Shown here: piece by piece, positions 6,182 through 6,599 of the stretch
How positions within the stretch are numbered: the stretch's first letter is position 1
Layout of the letters: every line of letters begins with the position of its first letter
Assembly (NCBI GenBank): GCA_028713395.1
Contig: JAQTOJ010000109.1
Span: forward strand, 1-6,599
DNA: 6,599 nt
Source of the DNA: Dehalococcoidales bacterium
GTDB lineage: Bacteria > Chloroflexota > Dehalococcoidia > Dehalococcoidales > Fen-1064
Direction of reading: 5' to 3'
The notes under the pieces: model-generated
What the model saw: only the letters and a program-made list of their open reading frames with translations
Databases searched by the model: none
Told to the model about the DNA's origin: nothing
Position numbers and translations under genes: made by a program

Positions 6182-6293
6182 GGTGGGTTTCAGCAGTTTA
6201 CTGCTGTTTACCCACCGATATGGCGTTCCGTCTCTTCAGCCGATTGCTGCTGCAGTAGTTTACCACTGTTCAGCAGTTTACTGCTGTTTACCC
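6182..6293 (+). repeat. CAGCAG-TTTA-CTGCTG hairpin repeat array
   Basis: A 25-bp sequence starting TTCAGCAGTTTACTGCTG is identical at 6189-6213 and 6269-6293, exactly 80 bp apart. Its core CAGCAG/CTGCTG is a 6-bp stem with a TTTA loop. The second exact copy is preceded head to tail by two degenerate copies, 6253-6270 (15 of 18 bases match) and 6237-6252 (13 of 16). The first copy is also enclosed by GGTGGGT...ACCCACC, making a larger imperfect hairpin at 6182-6216. Confidence 0.75.
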
Positions 6294-6337
6294 GTATTTA
6301 GGTCTTTTTCATTCCTGGTTATTTGTTTCTTGTATTT

Positions 6338-6364
6338 TGTTTGTCTTTTGCTGTTTGTCTTTTG
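6338..6364 (+). repeat. 14-bp tandem repeat in a T-rich stretch
   Basis: TGTTTGTCTTTTG occurs at 6338-6350 and again at 6352-6364, one base apart, inside a T-rich tract (about 6305-6380). The second copy is part of the larger direct repeat at 6347-6379. It looks like slippage-generated low-complexity sequence; no function is evident. Confidence 0.6.
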
Positions 6365-6379
6365 ATTATTGCACTTCTT
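6347..6379 (+). repeat. Direct repeat, left copy
   Basis: This copy begins TTTGCTGTTTGTCTTTTGAT and matches 6566-6599 apart from one substitution (T to C in CTGTTTG/CTGCTTG) and a small difference near the end (GCACTTCTT versus GCATCTTCTT). The copies are 219 bp apart and bracket three different hairpin elements. Confidence 0.75.
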
Positions 6380-6396
6380 TCCCCCGTTTCTGGTGG

Positions 6397-6415
6397 CACA
6401 GGCGTCCCGCCTGTG
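6397..6415. repeat. CACAGGCG-TCC-CGCCTGTG hairpin, REP-like
   Basis: A perfect 8-bp stem with a 3-base loop. Very similar 'GGCACAGGCGTCCCGCCTGTG' sequences are, from memory, scattered between genes in many environmental bacterial genomes, so it is probably a mobile REP-like element rather than a terminator for a local gene. No T run follows it on either strand. Confidence 0.6.
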
Positions 6416-6425
6416 GGTATCCGTC

Positions 6426-6466
6426 TTTGCGAGAAGTCCCGTTAAAGATGGGACGACGAAGCAATC
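6426..6466. repeat. TTTGCGAG...GAAGCAATCT palindromic element, REP-like
   Basis: The element starts TTTGCGAGAAGTCCC and ends GGGACGACGAAGCAATCT. GTCCC/GGGAC and TTGC/GCAA can pair around a loop. Sequences of the form 'TTGCGAG...GACGAAGCAATCT' are a frequent intergenic repeat in Chloroflexota, Deltaproteobacteria and Bacteroidota as far as I recall. It is neither coding nor a terminator. Confidence 0.6.
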
Positions 6467-6523
6467 TAAAACCGTGTCATAGAGTATTTTCCTTGCTCTC
6501 AGAGAAGGCATACCCTCCTTCCC

Positions 6524-6544
6524 ATCCCCGATCTAATCGGGGAT
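6524..6544. repeat. ATCCCCGAT-CTA-ATCGGGGAT hairpin, REP-like
   Basis: A perfect 9-bp stem with a 3-base loop, followed by CCAGCG and six T (6551-6556). The T run is 7 bases from the stem, too far for a standard terminator, and the stem matches a common dispersed repeat type (GGATCCCCGAT...ATCGGGGATCC). A terminator for an upstream plus-strand transcript is possible but no such gene is seen. Confidence 0.55.
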
Positions 6545-6565
6545 CCAGCGTTTTTTCGCACACTA

Positions 6566-6599
6566 TTTGCTGCTTGTCTTTTGATTATTGCATCTTCTT
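6566..6599 (+). repeat. Direct repeat, right copy (reaches window end)
   Basis: This copy begins TTTGCTGCTTGTCTTTTGAT and is the partner of 6347-6379. It may continue past the window, so its true length is unknown. Confidence 0.7.

Larger units (their letters stand above)
6060..6599. other. Gene-free, repeat-rich intergenic region
   Basis: No reading frame here looks like a real protein: the longer ones run through short repeats and T-rich sequence. Bases 6080-6180 show nothing recognisable. From 6181 on, the region holds an 18-bp hairpin array, a T-rich stretch with a 14-bp tandem repeat (6338-6364), three unrelated hairpin elements, and a 33-34-bp direct repeat whose second copy reaches the window end. 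It resembles a docking site for REP-like miniature repeats. Confidence 0.7.

Noticed and set aside
6070..6258. Small plus-strand open frame after the FmdB-like gene
   Set aside because: It runs through the hairpin repeats, has no ribosome site and no protein-like conservation.
6189..6293. CRISPR array
   Set aside because: Two exact 25-bp copies 80 bp apart, with adjacent degenerate copies lacking spacers, do not have repeat-spacer regularity; no cas gene is present.
6278..6511. Minus-strand 77-residue open frame
   Set aside because: Its sequence is the translation of T-rich repeats and REP-like hairpins (HRRDACATRNGG is a familiar artefact of the CACAGGCG element).
6524..6556. Rho-independent terminator
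   Set aside because: The T run is 7 bases from the stem and no upstream plus-strand gene exists; the stem matches a dispersed repeat type.

Overview
The window looks like a chromosomal segment of an anaerobic or environmental bacterium. The protein set (a TIGR01906-type membrane protein, an FmdB-type zinc ribbon, a stand-alone biotin carboxylase, a 3-oxoacid CoA-transferase pair and a carB remnant) fits Chloroflexota, probably Dehalococcoidia. That placement is an inference from protein style, not from a marker gene.

Left part (1-1311): the C-terminal end of a GNAT acetyltransferase enters on the + strand. A perfect 44-bp palindrome covering its last codons separates it from a convergent carB. 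carB is badly broken. Its promoter, ribosome binding site and first 18 or so codons survive, and so does the last quarter of the protein, but roughly 790 codons between them are missing and the second junction shifts the frame. A divergent promoter region then leads into the next gene.

Middle (1312-4971): a complete biotin carboxylase (AccC/PycA type) on the + strand meets, tail to tail with overlapping stop codons, a minus-strand operon. In transcription order that operon is a metal-dependent cyclase/hydrolase (PF04199), 3-oxoacid CoA-transferase subunit A, then subunit B. The layout suggests a small catabolic module in which the hydrolase makes a carboxylic (perhaps 3-oxo) acid that the CoA-transferase activates; the substrate is unknown. 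No biotin carrier protein or carboxyltransferase gene is visible, so the biotin carboxylase must find its partners elsewhere.

Right part (4972-6599): a TIGR01906 family membrane protein runs divergently from the cyclase operon and is convergent with a small FmdB-type zinc-ribbon gene, again with a 4-bp overlap of stop codons. From about 6060 to the end there is no convincing gene. The stretch is packed with short hairpin-forming repeats of several unrelated sequences, including an 18-bp hairpin array, a CACAGGCG/CGCCTGTG hairpin, a TTTGCGAG...GAAGCAATCT element, an ATCCCCGAT/ATCGGGGAT hairpin, and a 33-34-bp direct repeat bracketing the last three.

No tRNA, rRNA, CRISPR array, insertion sequence or phage gene was seen. 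The most unusual items are the internally deleted carB, the hairpin array, and the cyclase/CoA-transferase module.
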